A DNA stretch of 23,247 nucleotides from Bacteroidales bacterium (lineage in GTDB: Bacteria > Bacteroidota > Bacteroidia > Bacteroidales > UBA932). Positions 23,038-23,247 of this stretch are shown in pieces (position 1 is the first letter of the stretch; every line of letters starts with the position of its first letter). A model generated the notes under the pieces. The model was not told where the DNA came from and made no database searches. It saw nothing but the letters and a program-made list of their open reading frames with translations. The DNA lies in NCBI GenBank assembly GCA_017617475.1, contig JAFZWC010000011.1, positions 1 through 23,247 of the forward strand, read 5' to 3'. The position numbers and the translations under genes were made by a program.

Positions 23038-23068
23038 TTTGTGCAATCAAAAATTCTTCGTACCTTTG
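23038..23068 (+). promoter_or_regulatory. Strong promoter, probably of an rRNA operon
   Basis: TTTG (23038-23041), exactly 19 nt, then TACCTTTG (23061-23068), a full match to the Bacteroidetes consensus. The 25 bases upstream (23012-23037) are almost all A or T, like an UP element. TACCTTTGCA is what I know from Bacteroidetes rRNA promoters. Confidence 0.85.
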
Positions 23069-23247
23069 CAGTCCCGCTTCAAAACAGAGCGGGTTTTTAA
23101 CGCCCTACCGAAAGGCGGGAGTTATTAAAAAAGTTCATTGAAAAGACTGAAAGAAAGTACAAGCAAGTACCGAGAAATTGTAACAACAATTTACTTTAAA
23201 CGAGCGTCAGTTTCTTAGGAAACAGCGTCAGGGCAAGCTAAGCATTA
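23069..23247 (+). other. Probable rRNA operon leader (16S gene just beyond the window)
   Basis: Transcription should begin near 23073. The stretch AGTTCATTGAAAAGACTGAA (23132-23151) resembles the GTTCTTTGAAA segment that precedes 16S genes in this phylum, and the rest has no credible reading frame. It holds a small hairpin GTTTC-TTAG-GAAAC (23210-23223) and a direct repeat AGCGTCAG (23203-23210 and 23224-23231). The conserved 16S start (AGAGTTTGATC) is not reached, so this call rests on the leader alone. Confidence 0.7.
23073..23098 (+). terminator. Terminator-like hairpin at the very start of the rRNA leader
   Basis: CCCGCT (23073-23078) pairs with AGCGGG (23088-23093) around a 9-nt loop and is followed by TTTTT. 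It falls at about +1 to +26 of the predicted transcript, so it may be a 5' stability hairpin or an attenuator rather than a true terminator. Confidence 0.5.

Noticed and set aside
22861..23100. A 79-codon frame through the repeat dimer and rRNA promoter
   Set aside because: It is composed of repeat and promoter sequence, overlaps the glycosyltransferase start, and has no domain.

Overview
The window looks like a chromosome segment from an anaerobic, polysaccharide-using member of the Bacteroidales. The evidence is a reverse rubrerythrin, a GH97 glycosidase, a FlaA1/WbpM-type sugar dehydratase, Bacteroidetes-type promoters (TTG or TTTG, 19-20 nt, then TAnnTTTG) in front of several genes, and an end that reads like the leader of an rRNA operon. 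I cannot name a genus from this sequence. I recognise 18 protein genes, mostly housekeeping; no tRNA, CRISPR array or transposase gene was seen.

Layout. 1-1359 (minus): a YhfC-like membrane protease followed by an AlkD-like DNA glycosylase cut off by the window edge. 1492-3402 (plus): the large membrane-bound sugar dehydratase/epimerase. A bidirectional terminator separates it from reverse rubrerythrin (3457-4011, minus). 4107-7082 (plus): an AddB-like PD-(D/E)XK nuclease. A tandem hairpin repeat (7092-7242) follows. 7275-12793 (plus): a tightly packed run of phosphomannose-isomerase-like protein, S4 RNA-binding protein, YgiQ radical SAM protein, a small acidic protein and a CLC chloride transporter, closed by a strong terminator. 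12844-12962: a promoter and two hairpins, a candidate small RNA. 12965-14881 (minus): a secreted C1 peptidase directly followed by pssA. 15038-22075 (plus): lipoprotein, DEDD exonuclease, RlmI-type rRNA methyltransferase, Tex and GH97, with overlaps or gaps of a few bases. 22110-22889 (minus): a dolichol-phosphate-mannose-synthase-like glycosyltransferase. 22921-23247: repeats, a strong promoter and a probable rRNA leader.

The most unusual feature is a set of short palindromic repeats. The commonest is a unit of about 25-37 bp with constant feet (GTCAT at one end, ATCTC at the other) around an inner stem whose sequence changes between copies while staying base-paired. Single, tandem and inverted-dimer copies occur between genes and, in frame, inside coding regions (AlkD, the AddB-like nuclease, RlmI). 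Three other, unrelated palindromes sit in frame inside AlkD, YgiQ and the glycosyltransferase. At least five of 18 proteins therefore carry peptide insertions that look like translated mobile hairpins. This resembles REP/REPIN elements and the protein-coding Rickettsia palindromic elements; no mobilising enzyme lies in the window.

Secondary points: the isomerase-like protein lacks most canonical zinc ligands, the CLC protein keeps the gating glutamate but lacks the proton-path glutamate, and one dispersed repeat appears to supply the -33 box of the lipoprotein promoter.
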